Assembly: GCA_022496205.1 (NCBI GenBank)
Contig: WTXD01000163.1
Coordinates: 1 to 23,269, forward strand
Reading direction: 5' to 3'
Origin: Gloeopeniophorella convolvens
Taxonomy: Eukaryota > Basidiomycota > Agaricomycetes > Russulales
DNA length: 23,269 nucleotides
The position numbers and the translations under genes are program-made. Below the pieces are notes generated by a model that searched no databases, was not told where the DNA came from, and worked only from the letters and a program-made list of their open reading frames with translations. Numbering within the stretch: the stretch's first letter is position 1; every line of letters begins with the position of its first letter. Of the stretch, positions 10,577 to 20,419 are shown one piece after another.

Positions 10577-10584
10577 TATAATTA
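10577..10584 (+). promoter_or_regulatory. TATA-like box of P450-D (TATAATTA)
   Basis: It stands 58 bases before the ATG at 10635, a position similar to that of the P450-B TATA box relative to its start codon. Confidence 0.5.
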
Positions 10585-10634
10585 TGGCAAAGCCGCAGCA
10601 TGAAACGATGCAACTCCTCTCCTCGTGAGTTGCC

Positions 10635-12844
10635 ATGTCAGCATCATTCCCCGACCATTTACTTCGAGTTCGGTCCTTTCTGGAACACATGACCGGAACT
10701 GATGCCGTTGTAATCACGTCTCAGTGCAGCCTGGTCAGCCTGCTGAGCATTGTTGTTTGTGAGAGTTGACCAACCTGGCTACCCTTCATAGGCAGCATAC
10801 CTATATTTCAAGCGTTACGAGCCTCAAGCCAGGGCACCATTGCTCGTCCTCCTCATTCTTGCTCCTACAGCCCTCGCCTATTGTTTTTCATTCACCTTCG
10901 TTGGTACTCCCAGCGCAGTTGCTGCGGTATTCGCTCTGTACTATGGATTCATTCTTCTCTACGCCGCCGTGTACCGGCTATCACCCTCGCACCCCCTGGC
11001 TCAGTACCCCGGACCATATCTTGCACGACTATCAAAGATATGGCTCACTATTCTCGCCGCTAGCGGAAAGCAGCACGTCCATTTCAGAAAGCTTCATGAG
11101 CGCTATGGTGAGGTTGTCCGCGTGGGTAAGTGCAGTCGCTGAATAGTCCATCATTCCTCTTACGTCTCCCTACCAGGTCCAAATGAACTTTCTATCAGCG
11201 ATGCATCCGTCATTGCGGCCGTCCTTGGGCCCGGAGGACTCGAAAAGGGGTGCTGTACGCATGACCCAACGTCTCCAAATTCCACTTTGCACTGACCGTA
11301 CTTCGGCGCGCTTAGATTGGGACAATCGTCCTGATGATAACTCTTTGATCGCATTACGAAATCATGCTGAGCATGCGCGTGCCCGCAAGCCTTGGGACCG
11401 AGCGCTTTCTTCCAAGGCTTTGAAAGAGTATGACGCAGTCATAGCTACAAGAGCCAGGCAGCTTGTGCAGCACCTCGAGGACATGATCAAACAACAAATG
11501 CAAACGTCGGGAAAGGCTACCCGCACGCTCGACATGAGCTCGTGGCTTGGTTTTTTTGCGTCAGTTCTTTAGGTCAAATCAGTTCATCCCCGGCATTGTT
11601 GACAAACATTTCGGCAGGACTGATTTCATGGGTGACATGGCGTAAGCTCAACACGTGAAGTCTTCCTGATCGGACTCTAATGCGATACTCGCAGTTTTGG
11701 TGGTGGATTTGAGCTCATGGCCGATCGTGGCGACAAGCAACAGGTTTGGAAGACCCTTATGCAGGGGATGATGTGAGTAGTTCGGTTCGCACATCTCTGC
11801 GGTGGGTAATCAATCATCTGTTCGTAGCGTCCTTGGCGCACTCGCGCATATCACTTGGATCCTTCCTCTGGTCAACATGGTCTCCCCGGGCATCAAGCTC
11901 TTAGCTTCTTTTGGGAGGAATCAAGTCAATCGTCGACTCAACATGGACGCGAGTCGTAGGGACTTGTTCTATTACTTAGTATGCCAAATTCGCAACTCTC
12001 ACCAATGATTACAAGCTGACCTCTTCGTGTTCGCAGAGCGGAGAGGACGCGCCAGAAGACGAGCGTCCTCCTCCAGACAAAGTCGCTCAGCAAGGCGTTC
12101 TCGCCATCATTGCGGGGTCGGACACAACCAGCACCACGATGACTGCATTGCTTCACTACCTCGTGCATAACCCCTCTGTATACGAACAACTTCAAAACGA
12201 GGTTGATGCGGCGTTCCCAAGCGGCGAAGAACCTTTGGATATTCTGAAGTTGAAGGGATTAGGGTGGTTGAATGCGTGCATGTGAGCTGCCGTCCTCGAT
12301 TTATCACTGCACGTCTTGATACTGAAGTCAACCTCTAGCAATGAGTCTCTACGACTCCAGCCCCCAGTCCCAAGCGGAAATCACCGGTTTGTTCCCCCCG
12401 GAAAAGGCCTACGAAGCTTTGGAGCGCAGTAAGACAAGCAGCCCGTTCATCCGCGTACTCAAAGGCTGACACAAGCCAAGTCTAATTCCAGAGCAAACAC
12501 AGCTCTCCATCCATACCTATAGCATTCACCGCGACCCGCGGAATTTCTATGCTCCTGACAGTTTCGTACCCCAGCGCTGGTTTGAAAAGACCGATGGGGC
12601 TCACAACCTCGCTGCATTCATCCCGTTCTCATACGGCCCGTTCGCCTGTGCCGGCAAGGGCCTCGCCATGATGGAGATGCGCATGCTGATATGCTGGCTT
12701 CTCCGGCGGTTCTCCTTTTCCGCTCTCCCCGGCTTCGCTCCAAGGGCGTGGGAAGAAGGCCTCAACGACCGCTTTGTGCTAGCCAGAGACCCCTTGATGC
12801 TCAATGTTTCCTTGCGCGAGCAGATCAATGGCGTCGCTGGTTAG
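10635..12844 (+). CDS. Cytochrome P450 (P450-D), complete, ten exons
   Basis: This is a membrane-anchored haem-thiolate monooxygenase of about 568 aa. The exons are 10635-10733, 10792-11125, 11177-11254, 11316-11559, 11618-11641 (24 nt), 11695-11772, 11828-11978, 12037-12281, 12339-12428 and 12481-12844. The start was chosen because the first exon aligns with that of P450-B, both ending in a Leu codon before gtcag. Motifs are hydrophobic N-terminal segments, the hinge HPLAQYPGPY, helix I AGSDTT (about 362-367), helix-K ExxR as ESLR (about 420-423), PQRW in the PERF position, and the haem loop FSYGPFACAG (Cys about 504). Phenylalanine replaces the usual arginine. The C-terminus is seven residues longer than in P450-C, with the stop TAG at 12842-12844. 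The substrate is unknown. Confidence 0.95.
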
Positions 12845-13377
12845 GATAGGCTGGTAGCTTGAAAGAGTGGGTATTTGATCTGGGGATGCTGCACCCCGCA
12901 GCGCGCTGAGATTAGTATGTACCATTGCGAAAAGCTAAGGAATAAATTCATTTCTCGAAACCCTATATGATCATCGACCATCGATCACCTTCTAAAACCC
13001 AGTCTCAAAACATAAAGGATCAATCAATCGATTGATGACCGTGTCACACTCAACATGTTTTGCATGAATGCGCCCACGGTTACATACCAACTCGCTTGCA
13101 GCTTCCAATAGATAGTTTGTTCAGGCTGGCGCCCAAGAGATCGTCGTCAGTCTGGTTCGAAGTGACTCACATGCCCGCGACTCTGCACCCTCGGGGAGTC
13201 AACTAATCATTTGGCGTGAATCTGACAAAGAGCAACGACACCGAGTGACCGAGCCTACTTATCCACCAATGCATCCACATCCATCCGTTCGGAACCTTAA
13301 CATACTTGTCGTAAGGAGAAGGTGGGCCATGACTTCAAGGCCTATATATTGCACAATCTATGGGATATACCAAGCAT
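12845..13377. other. Intergenic region, P450-D / SDR
   Basis: This 533-base gap between two + strand genes should hold the P450-D 3' UTR and the SDR promoter. A 14-bp perfect palindrome (ATCAATCGATTGAT, 13023-13036) lies in its first third. A TATA-like CTATATATT at 13342-13350 stands about 36 bases before the SDR start. Nothing else is supported. Confidence 0.5.
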
Positions 13378-14710
13378 ATGGATTCCCTCGTCGGGTTCGA
13401 CGAAGACCTTCCAGTAACTGTGCACCATGAGTACGTCTCTTATATGTTCGCATGGCCCACCAGTTGACAGACGGCATCCACTAGTGTGTATCCAACCATC
13501 AGCCCGGAGGAGCACTTCTCGCAGAAAACGTTCTCGGGGAAGGTAGTATTCATTACCGGAGCGTCGCGCGGTATCGGTCAAGAAACGGCGAAGCAATATG
13601 CGCGCGCGGGCGCGTCTGTCGCTATTGTAGCGCGCACCCAGTCCGCCCTCGACGAGACAAGCGATGAGATTGCAGTCGCCGCCCCCGGCGCACAGGTTCT
13701 GGCATGCGTTGTCGACGTGCGGGACCCAGAGTGTGGAGCGCGCCGTCCGCGAGACCTTGCAGCGTTTCGGACGCCTCGACGTCCTTATCGCCAATGCAGG
13801 CGGCTCGACGTCTCACGACAAACGTGAGGGATCCTGAGTCTCTCCACACGGCGGTGCTGACGGCTGGCAGTTCTTGGTGACAAGGACGTGAACGGCTGGT
13901 GGAACACGATCGAGGTCAATCTGCGCGGCGTATACAATAGCGTGCAGTACGTACCCGTCAAAGGAGACCGCGCGATGATCCTGACAGACCCGACTTTAGC
14001 TCGACGATCCGCGAGATACAGAAAGCCAAAGGTCATATAGTAGTTGTGCCTTCGGGTGCAGCGCAGCGACGTCTTCCACATGGAAGCGACTACTGCGTCG
14101 CAAAGTACGCTGTCGGCAGGCTGGTTGAATTCATTGCAATCGGTAAGCGTGAAGTACTGGCAGAAAGCAGCTACAGTCAAACTTGTCTTAACCCATAGCC
14201 TTGGGTGGAAGCCCAAAGCCATGGGTTATGACCGGTTATGGGGTTTGGGAGGCACCGGTGGGCCTGAATCTGTGTTTTCGTGGACTGAAAAACCTATGGG
14301 TTATTGCAGGTTATGGATTAACACGGGTATGGGTTATGACAAGTTTGACTGTAACGTGCGCTCATAACCTGTTATTACCTGTAGAGTACCCACAAGTGAC
14401 GGCATTCGCGATGCACCCGGGCTGCCTTCGGACGAAGGCCCAGGAAGATGCAGCGGTATTCCTTCCGATCCCGTTCGACAAGATAGAGTTACCGGCTGCA
14501 ACCATGCTATACCTCACTTCAGGAAGTGTGGACTGGTTGAACGGAAGGTGAGCTCCATTCCCGATGGGCTACACTTTCCGGCGGGCTGATGTACCCTCTC
14601 TGAATAGGTATGTGTCCGCAAACTGGGATCTAGGGGAAGTAGAAAAGGGGTGGAAGGCGCGCATCATGGAAAAGGGTGGTCTTGTCAGCAAACTGTATAT
14701 ACCAGCGTGA
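13378..14710 (+). CDS. Short-chain dehydrogenase/reductase with a frame break
   Basis: This is an NAD(P)-dependent SDR of about 292 aa. The exons are 13378-13430, 13485-13823, 13871-13946, 14000-14142, 14385-14547 and 14608-14710. The Rossmann motif TGASRGIG is near residue 40. ANAGG, the catalytic serine region VPSGAAQ and the catalytic YCVAK (YxxxK) follow, with the late motifs LPAATMLYLTSG and RYVSANWDLGEVEKGW. All catalytic residues are present. The frame shifts at about 13728-13733: DVRDPE is read in one frame and VERAVRETLQRFGRLDVL in another, and the summed exons leave one surplus base. Loss of one AG from an (AG)n tract, gain of a base, or a sequence error would all fit. Intron 4 (14143-14384, 242 nt) is long because it holds a MITE-like element. 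The gene may be a young pseudogene. The substrate is unknown; the nearby P450s make an oxidative pathway role possible. Confidence 0.85.
14172..14353. mobile_element. MITE-like element, mariner type, in an SDR intron
   Basis: The element proper spans 14174-14351 (178 bp). It is flanked by TA on both sides (14172-14173 and 14352-14353), as expected for Tc1/mariner insertion. Its ends are inverted repeats starting CAGTCAAACTTGTC. Arms 14174-14200 and 14325-14351 match at 25 of 27 positions. GGGTTAT or GGTTATG motifs recur inside. It carries no transposase frame, so it would be non-autonomous. It lies wholly within SDR intron 4. Removing it with one TA leaves a 62-nt intron, the normal size here, which supports a clean insertion. 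Confidence 0.85.
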
Positions 14711-15256
14711 CTGAGACACCGGGTCGGGTTGGATAATTCGGCTCCGCCGCGACCGCTGGCGCTGAAGCTTTGAAGAGCGAGCTACGGACGGTGTCCGGGT
14801 GAGCGGAAAACCCTACCTCACCGTCGTCTTCGTCTGCCGCGCGGGCTGCAATGCCAATTGGACACAAGCGGCGGCCGGGGACACCCGGTACGCGCGTACG
14901 CGCCTAGTGACATTCAGCGGACCTTCTATCTTTGGACAAGCATCTTACCCTTGCCGTCAACCGTCAAACCGTCAGCGGGAGTTGCAAAGAGACTTGATCA
15001 ATGATTAATGACTTTGCACTCGCGCGTTCAGCCCTTCATTTGGCCAGTCTGCCACGGGGACTAGCTCAGCCGCCCATTTATAAGCGGTCGCGGTTGTCCA
15101 TTGACGCGGTCCCGTCGACGAGGTACCCGTTCACGACCTTACCACATCGCCACCAACGCACTTACATCCCTCAAAGTCGCTCCCCCAGGCTCCCCCTGCC
15201 CCATCGACGACTCGACAGACCGCCTTCTCGTTTTTTCCATAACATCACCTCCGACA
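14711..15256. other. Intergenic region, SDR / F-box-like 1
   Basis: This 546-base gap holds a TATA-like TTATAAGC at about 15077, some 180 bases before the proposed F-box-like 1 start. That distance implies a longer 5' UTR or a different promoter. There is no in-frame ATG upstream of 15257. No repeat or RNA gene is visible. Confidence 0.45.
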
Positions 15257-16610
15257 ATGCCCAAGAACATCCCATTGGAAACTCTATCCGTGATATCTCG
15301 TCACGTCGCGTCCAAGAAAGACCTCCTCCGGCTTCGCCGCGTGAGCAAATCGTTCCACAGTGCCTCAACACCTCTGGTGTTCGAAATAGTGATCGTGCAC
15401 GAGACCAAAACGAGCGCGCGGAATCTAGCACATATCATAAACACCCCCGGTATCGCCAAGTATGTTCGGGAGATACGACTCCGGGATTATGACATGAAGC
15501 GCCATCTACGAAGAAGTGAGCGTGCCACTCAGGGACCCGTCTCATCTCTTGTATTCACCAACCCACCCCTGCGAACATAGATGAAGCATACGGAAATACC
15601 CCAGAATTCGAGCAAGGTGCGCTTTGTACCATTCGGACGCCCTCACTGTCTGAGAGCCATAAACAGTCAGAGTCATACTCAAAAATGCCTTCGCCCTCTT
15701 ACACCAAGTACCTGCACTCAAATTACTCGACCTCGACTTCACCGTGCCAACAGAAATTAAAGAGAAAATGGCAACTGACGACAATGCGGAGCCCTCGCCA
15801 CTCCTGTCCTTGCAGTGGGACGTCCTCGGTTCGATCGCGCACAACCCACACCCGCTTCCGGCACTCGAGATCCTCTCAATTTCTTGCTGGCTCCCGTTTG
15901 CACACAAGCTGTACGACACAGAGCCATTCGCTGCACTCGTCTCGAAGCTACGACGCCTGCATCTCGGCATAACCCTGAACCATGCGGTCGACGGCATGAT
16001 CCAGCTGCCGGTACCCGGGCACTTCTGGGACAGGTTTTGGCAAGACGTTGTTCTGCAACGCATGTTGGCCCGCGCAACGAAGCTCGAGGAGCTCGTTGTG
16101 CAAGGTTCTACCCAGATCGGGGCGCGGACGCACTTGGACTTCTCCAAGCTGCCCACATTCCCGCACCTCACATCGCTTACACTCGGGAACTTTGTCTGGG
16201 AGGACAGTCTGGCACGTTACGGGACCAACGTGCCTCACATCGAGGACTTCATCACACGCCATGGCAGCACTCTGACGACTCTCGCACTGCATTGGTGCAA
16301 GATAGAGCTTCAAGACGAGGAGGGGGAAACCCCACCATTCCGTACATGGGCTGCCGTCTGGGACAACCTGGCTGAGAAGTTGACTCGACTTACAGACTTG
16401 GATGTGGAGTTTGATCCCGTGGCAGATGACACCGACCGTTGGGACGAGGAGGACCGATACCTGTGGTTGGATTCTGATTGCTACTATGTCTCCGCTGATG
16501 AACCGAAGGATTCGGGAAGCCGCGACCGGCAAGCGTTCGAGGCATTAGAGGTGGCTGTCCGTAATCGGAAGCCTAAGGCAGTCATTGGTAAAATGGTGGG
16601 GAGGGAGTAG
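15257..16610 (+). CDS. F-box-like protein 1 (tandem paralogue)
   Basis: This is a predicted F-box-like protein of 410 aa. Such proteins usually dock substrates onto SCF ubiquitin ligases. The exons are 15257-15515, 15581-15616 and 15673-16610. The N-terminus reads IPLETLSVISRHVASKKDLL then LRRVSKSFHSASTPLVFE, the typical basidiomycete F-box-like pattern. The rest has leucine-rich spacing without a clear repeat register (LPALEILSIS, FPHLTSLTLGNF). A DxxDRWDEEDRY acidic stretch lies near the C-terminus. Intron phases match F-box-like 2 exactly, and the shared core LQWD(V/I)L..AHNP.PLPALE shows a tandem duplication. The short middle exon (36 nt) is the least conserved part. The F-box call rests on pattern recognition; the target is unknown. 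Confidence 0.82.
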
Positions 16611-17069
16611 TGCAGACAGCTAATATAGGTAGCCGTGACGAGTGTCGAGTACTCAGTATAAACACCGTAGCACCAAGAAACTAGAACCGCCGTGGTCCAG
16701 CTGCTATCACATGTGTCCCCGATGGTCAATGAAATTGTTAGTTTGCGTTTCGGAGTCGACCCGTTCGGTTCGATAAGTAGTACGTCTCGGAGTCGTCCGC
16801 GAGTCCTCGCAATCTCTCGCACGGCGGTTGTACTCGTACCTGACCTTGGCCTTGGGCGCTTAGACTCTGACTCGAATGTGAACTCCTTGACAGGCGCAAC
16901 ACGTCTCGGCATGCGGTGATTGGGCCTGCCAGAAACATCTCGTGCATCGAACAACAGCACCGAATACCCTGCAACGCGCTGGCCCTCAGGGCTAGTCTAT
17001 CATATCTCACTGGGTCCTAGTATTGAGCTGAGGCCTCGTTTCCCCTTGCACCTGCACAGTCATATCGAA
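16611..17069. other. Intergenic region between the F-box-like paralogues
   Basis: This 459-base gap separates two + strand genes. I see no TATA box close to the second start and no repeat. The open frames on both strands have no recognisable content. Confidence 0.45.
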
Positions 17070-18402
17070 ATGGGAAACGTTCCAGTGGTGCTCCTGGTCG
17101 AAATCATGCGTAGCGTGGTGTCCATAGAAGATCTTCGCCGGATTCGCAGCGTAAACAAGACGTTCCATGGCCTCGCAACTCCCGCTGTATTCAAGAACGT
17201 GACCGTATACGCTACAACGAATGGTGCTCAAGGCTTCGTGAACTTGCTCAACTCGCCTGACGTTGCGAAGTACGTGGAAGACATCACGCTTGAGGAAGGC
17301 TGGAGGGAGCGTGAGTGTGCCTGTCTCGATGTTCGTCGCGGGGCATTGACCCGGGGACCGTAGGACCTACGGATTCAGACACTATGAACGATAGCAGCAC
17401 ATATGAGCAAGGTAAAGCTGTCATGCAGTGCTGTGAGCACGACGTTGGCATGCCTGTCTGAGATCTTCGACAGTCGGGGCCACACTCAAGACAGCCTTTT
17501 CCATGTTGCACCAAGCACCTGCACTGAGGTCGCTTACCCTGTCCTTCAACGCTCCGGGCGTCGAGGAGATGTCGTTCGACGACAGCGTAGGGCGTCCGTC
17601 CCGCTTCCTCTCCCTGCAATGGGATATCCTGAGTGCGCTCGCACACAATCCGAACCCGCTCCCCGCACTTGAGGCGCTCGCAATCAACAACTGGCTGCCG
17701 TTCATGCACGACCTATACGACGCGGCGCCGTTCGCTGCCCTCGTGGCGAAGCTGCGGCGCTTCCGCTTCTACGTGCGCGCGGACGACATCGTCGACGCGT
17801 ACTTCCAGGGGCCGTTCCTGCGCTTCTGGGAGCAGGCCGTCCTGCAGCGCGTGCTCGCGCGGGCGCGATCGCTCGAAGAACTCACGATGGACAGCAGCAT
17901 CCCATTTACGTCGCAACCGTACTTCGACTTCACCAAGCTCGCCGTGTTCCCGAACCTCAGATCGCTCGCGCTCAGGAACGCCCTTTGGGAGGACGGGGCC
18001 GTTCGCTTCGGCAGCATCGCGCCTGGCATTGAGGACTTCATCTTGCGCCACGGAGCGACGTTGAGGAAGCTGGAGCTACACCACTGCACAATCGATATTA
18101 AGGCGGAGGAACGCACGCCGTTCCGCTACTGGGCCGCCGTATGGAACAGTTTTTCAAAGAAGCTGACTGCGCTCGTGGATATCTCCGTGGAATGGGAGAT
18201 CGAACAGTACAGCGAGGACTTGGACGACCCGGAAGTGCGCTATGTTTCTTTGGGTCAAGCAAACGAATATTACCCCATAGATGACCTCGAGTGGGCGGAA
18301 GGTGATGCGCCCGCACTCGAAGCATTAAAGATGATAGTCAAGAACCGGAAGAAGATGGTCGAGGGTGGAGGAGGGGGTGGCGACAATGTCGGAGGAATTT
18401 AG
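17070..18402 (+). CDS. F-box-like protein 2 (tandem paralogue)
   Basis: This is a predicted F-box-like protein of 405 aa. The exons are 17070-17310, 17364-17411 and 17474-18402. The N-terminus VPVVLLVEIMRSVVSIEDLR then RIRSVNKTFHGLATPAVFK is a degenerate F-box-like segment. The C-terminal two thirds align throughout with F-box-like 1, with shared blocks such as NWLPF/CWLPF, LYD..PFAALV.KLRR, VLQR.LARA..LEEL, WED...R(F/Y)G, IEDFI.RHG.TL and W(A)AVW. The C-terminus ends in a glycine-rich tail (GGGGGGDNVGGI) that paralogue 1 lacks. GC content in the third exon is high. A role as substrate adaptor is inferred from the family type only. Confidence 0.82.
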
Positions 18403-18624
18403 GCGGACACGATGGAGGATGGAGTCTCAGGGGAAGAGAATGATAACTTCTTTGAGGAATGTTGAGCCTACTAGACGGAAGGATGAAGGAGGACTGTCCG
18501 ATTAGGGAAGATACAGTGGTGGTAATATACAGGGAGACAGCAAAGGGACCTTCATCACAATCAACATCGAAGTAATCGGCAAGCAGCAGCACATGCACGC
18601 ACATAACAGCCTCAATCATTCTCC

Positions 18625-19113
18625 TCAATCATCCTCTCCAATGTTGTGGTTTTTCTTCAGCTGTGCGAGCTCCTCTTCTCTCCGTGCGAGCTCCGCCTTC
18701 GCTGCGGCTGCATCCTGCTTCGCAGGCATGTGGTACAGCACAACGATATACCGTTCTTGCAAGTGAAAGCCATTCAAATGCTCGAGCGCGTTCTTAGCCT
18801 GTATAGAAAGAAGTTCAGCTCTGAGGAGGAAGCACAGGGGAGAGCCACGTACGTCCATGACATCGTCGAACACTACGAATGCCGTCCCTTTCGACTTCGA
18901 TTCATTGCCAATTCGGATCTGCCGTATTCCCCCATACCGTCCGAACAGGTCGTACAGGTCCTCTCCTGTGATCTGGTAGTTGAGGTTCTTGACAAAGAGA
19001 ATGCGGTTGGCGCCAGGAGGCAGCTTCGCCTGTCACACGGGCAATATCGTCAGTGGCTTCGCGCTTTACCTCACAGAGTATCAGATACGTACAGACGGTC
19101 GTTGCATAGCCAT
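18625..19113 (-). CDS. SF3B6: Splicing factor 3B subunit 6 (SF3B6 / SF3b14a / p14)
   Basis: This is the small RRM protein of the U2 snRNP SF3b complex that contacts the branch-site adenosine during spliceosome assembly in the nucleus. The exons on the minus strand are 19113-19093 (21 nt), 19029-18853 and 18798-18625, with phase-0 introns, giving 123 aa, close to the usual 125. The protein starts MAMQRPS, as the family does (MAMQ). The RRM shows RNP2 RILFVKNL and RNP1-type KGTAFVVFDD, then AKNALEHLNGFHLQERYIVV and a charged helical C-terminus rich in Lys and Glu. A TATA-like CTATAAAT lies only 9-15 bases before the ATG, too near for a canonical TSS. No tandem partner or operon context is suggested; it is housekeeping. 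Confidence 0.95.
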
Positions 19114-19494
19114 TTCGTGTATTTATAGGGAGGCGCAATAGCAGAGTGAGCAGCACACGTAGTCGCGGGTGGATGAACGAGGCTAAGCAGCGCGGCCGCG
19201 GGAACCCGGCATAGGGTTATGGTTGAGCCGGATTACGCGGCCCGCAAAGCCGCGTGGAAGCGAATCCTGTGAGCGGTGGCGAGCTAGAGCGGCAGATAAT
19301 CAGACAGATCTGCTGAGCTTTAACAGTGCGGCAGCCACAGTGCGAAAACATACATAACACCTAGATTAGCGGTATGAACAAACATCCAAGAACTAGGGAG
19401 AGCCCGGTACAAGACGCAAATGAAGTAGCTACAGAGTAGCGGCAGGGTCCAGTTCGGACAGCTAGATTATACTACATACAACTTGGCCCTCTCA
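19114..19494. other. Intergenic region, SF3B6 promoter / PEBP-like 3' end
   Basis: This 381-base gap separates two minus-strand genes. It must carry the SF3B6 promoter and the 3' UTR of the PEBP-like gene. I looked for a tRNA in the GC-rich stretch 19185-19275 and found no cloverleaf. Nothing else is supported. Confidence 0.45.
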
Positions 19495-20419
19495 CTAAAG
19501 CAGCACCGCCAGCAGCATCGCGCCCACGCTCACGCCGACAGCACTCACGGCACCGCTCGGCAAGCGCACGCCCGCACCCGTGCCCGTACTCGCGCCGCCC
19601 GGCCCCGGAGGCGAGCTCGAGTTCGATCCATTCGTGCCGCTAGTGTTCTGCGCGAGGTAGAACGTGCCCGCGACGGGGCTGCCGAGGTGCGTCGCAGCGA
19701 CGAACGCGGTGAGGTTCGTGTTGTTCCGCGGCGTGGACGCGTTGATGAGCGTCGGCGCGACGGTCGTGAAGTTCGCCGGCTGCAGGTAGAGCAGCGTCAC
19801 GTACCTAATGCACAGCGACAGTCAGTGCCAACACTATTGCCTGGTGCCTGTGGCTTACCGGTGCGGATCGGAGCCTGGCGGCGGAGCGGGCGCGAGGAAC
19901 TCGGTGAGCGCGGGCGTCGTGTTTGTCAGCTGGGAGTGGTTGCCCGACGCGCCGCGTGCGAGGCGGAAGTCGAGGCCCAGGAAGTGCCGGAAATCGGACA
20001 GGTTTGGCTGCTGCGGCGTCAGCGCGTCTGGGTCAACGATGACGAGGACAAATGTCTCGTTCAGCAGCGCCGTCTCGTTCGTTGTGAGGAAGAAGAGCGG
20101 CTGCGGGACCGTCGCCTCTATAAAGCATGCGCATGTGTGAGAAGACGCGGGTGCAGGGAGGAGAGTGGAGTTGGTGCTCACGCTCGATGGACACGTTCTG
20201 CCCCGGAACGATCGCCAGGTCCGGTGTAGTAGTCGAGTTGAAGACGAGGTCGAGAAGCGAGGACACGTTAAACGTCGGGATCACGCTCGGTACTATGCTC
20301 GCATTCTGGAAGGTCTGCGTTACGGTGGCGGCCGTGACGTTAGTCGGGAAGGTGATATTCTGCTGTGCTGATGCACCGAGCAGGGACGAGAAAAGGAGCA
20401 GGAGAGAAACGGCCCACAT
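19495..20419 (-). CDS. Secreted PEBP-like protein with GPI-type tail
   Basis: This predicted 268-aa cell-surface protein has the exons 20419-20182, 20117-19859 and 19804-19495. A signal peptide (MWAVSLLLLFSSLLGASA) is followed by QQ. The middle shows the phosphatidylethanolamine-binding fold signature: FVLVIVDPDAL, then FRHFLGLDFRL, and PGSDPHRYVTLLYLQP across the last splice junction. The C-terminus is a Ser/Thr/Gly/Pro linker and a hydrophobic stretch (GVSVGAMLLAVLL) typical of GPI-anchored proteins. I count about 18 N-x-S/T sequons, a very high density. The histidine usual after the DPDAP loop is in a changed context (RHFL), so ligand binding may differ. A TATA box (TATAAAAG, minus strand, 20486-20479) lies 60-67 bases before the ATG. 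The function is unknown; PEBP membership is a motif-level call. Confidence 0.85.

Larger units (their letters stand above)
9522..10634. other. Intergenic region, P450-C / P450-D
   Basis: This 1.1-kb gap is the longest inside the P450 B-D block. It contains two inverted repeats near 9765-9928, a short CAC-type run at about 9880-9895, a run of sixteen C at 10423-10438, the motif GCCGCTCCAAGA at 10480-10491, and a TATA-like TATAATTA at 10577-10584. No coding sequence with family features is visible. Confidence 0.55.

Noticed and set aside
13023..13036. 14-bp perfect palindrome ATCAATCGATTGAT downstream of P450-D
   Set aside because: It is too short and isolated to support a specific role; it is listed only in the description of the gap.
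13085..13170. TGGTTCGAAGTG resembling a tRNA B box
   Set aside because: There is no matching A box or cloverleaf upstream.
19121..19128. TATA-like CTATAAAT just upstream of the SF3B6 start
   Set aside because: It lies 9-15 bases from the ATG, too near for a normal TATA-directed start. The MAMQ start of the protein is conserved, so the ATG is trusted and the TATA match is probably chance.
19185..19275. GC-rich stretch with a GCGAATCC motif, considered as a tRNA
   Set aside because: No pairing acceptor, D or anticodon arms could be found.
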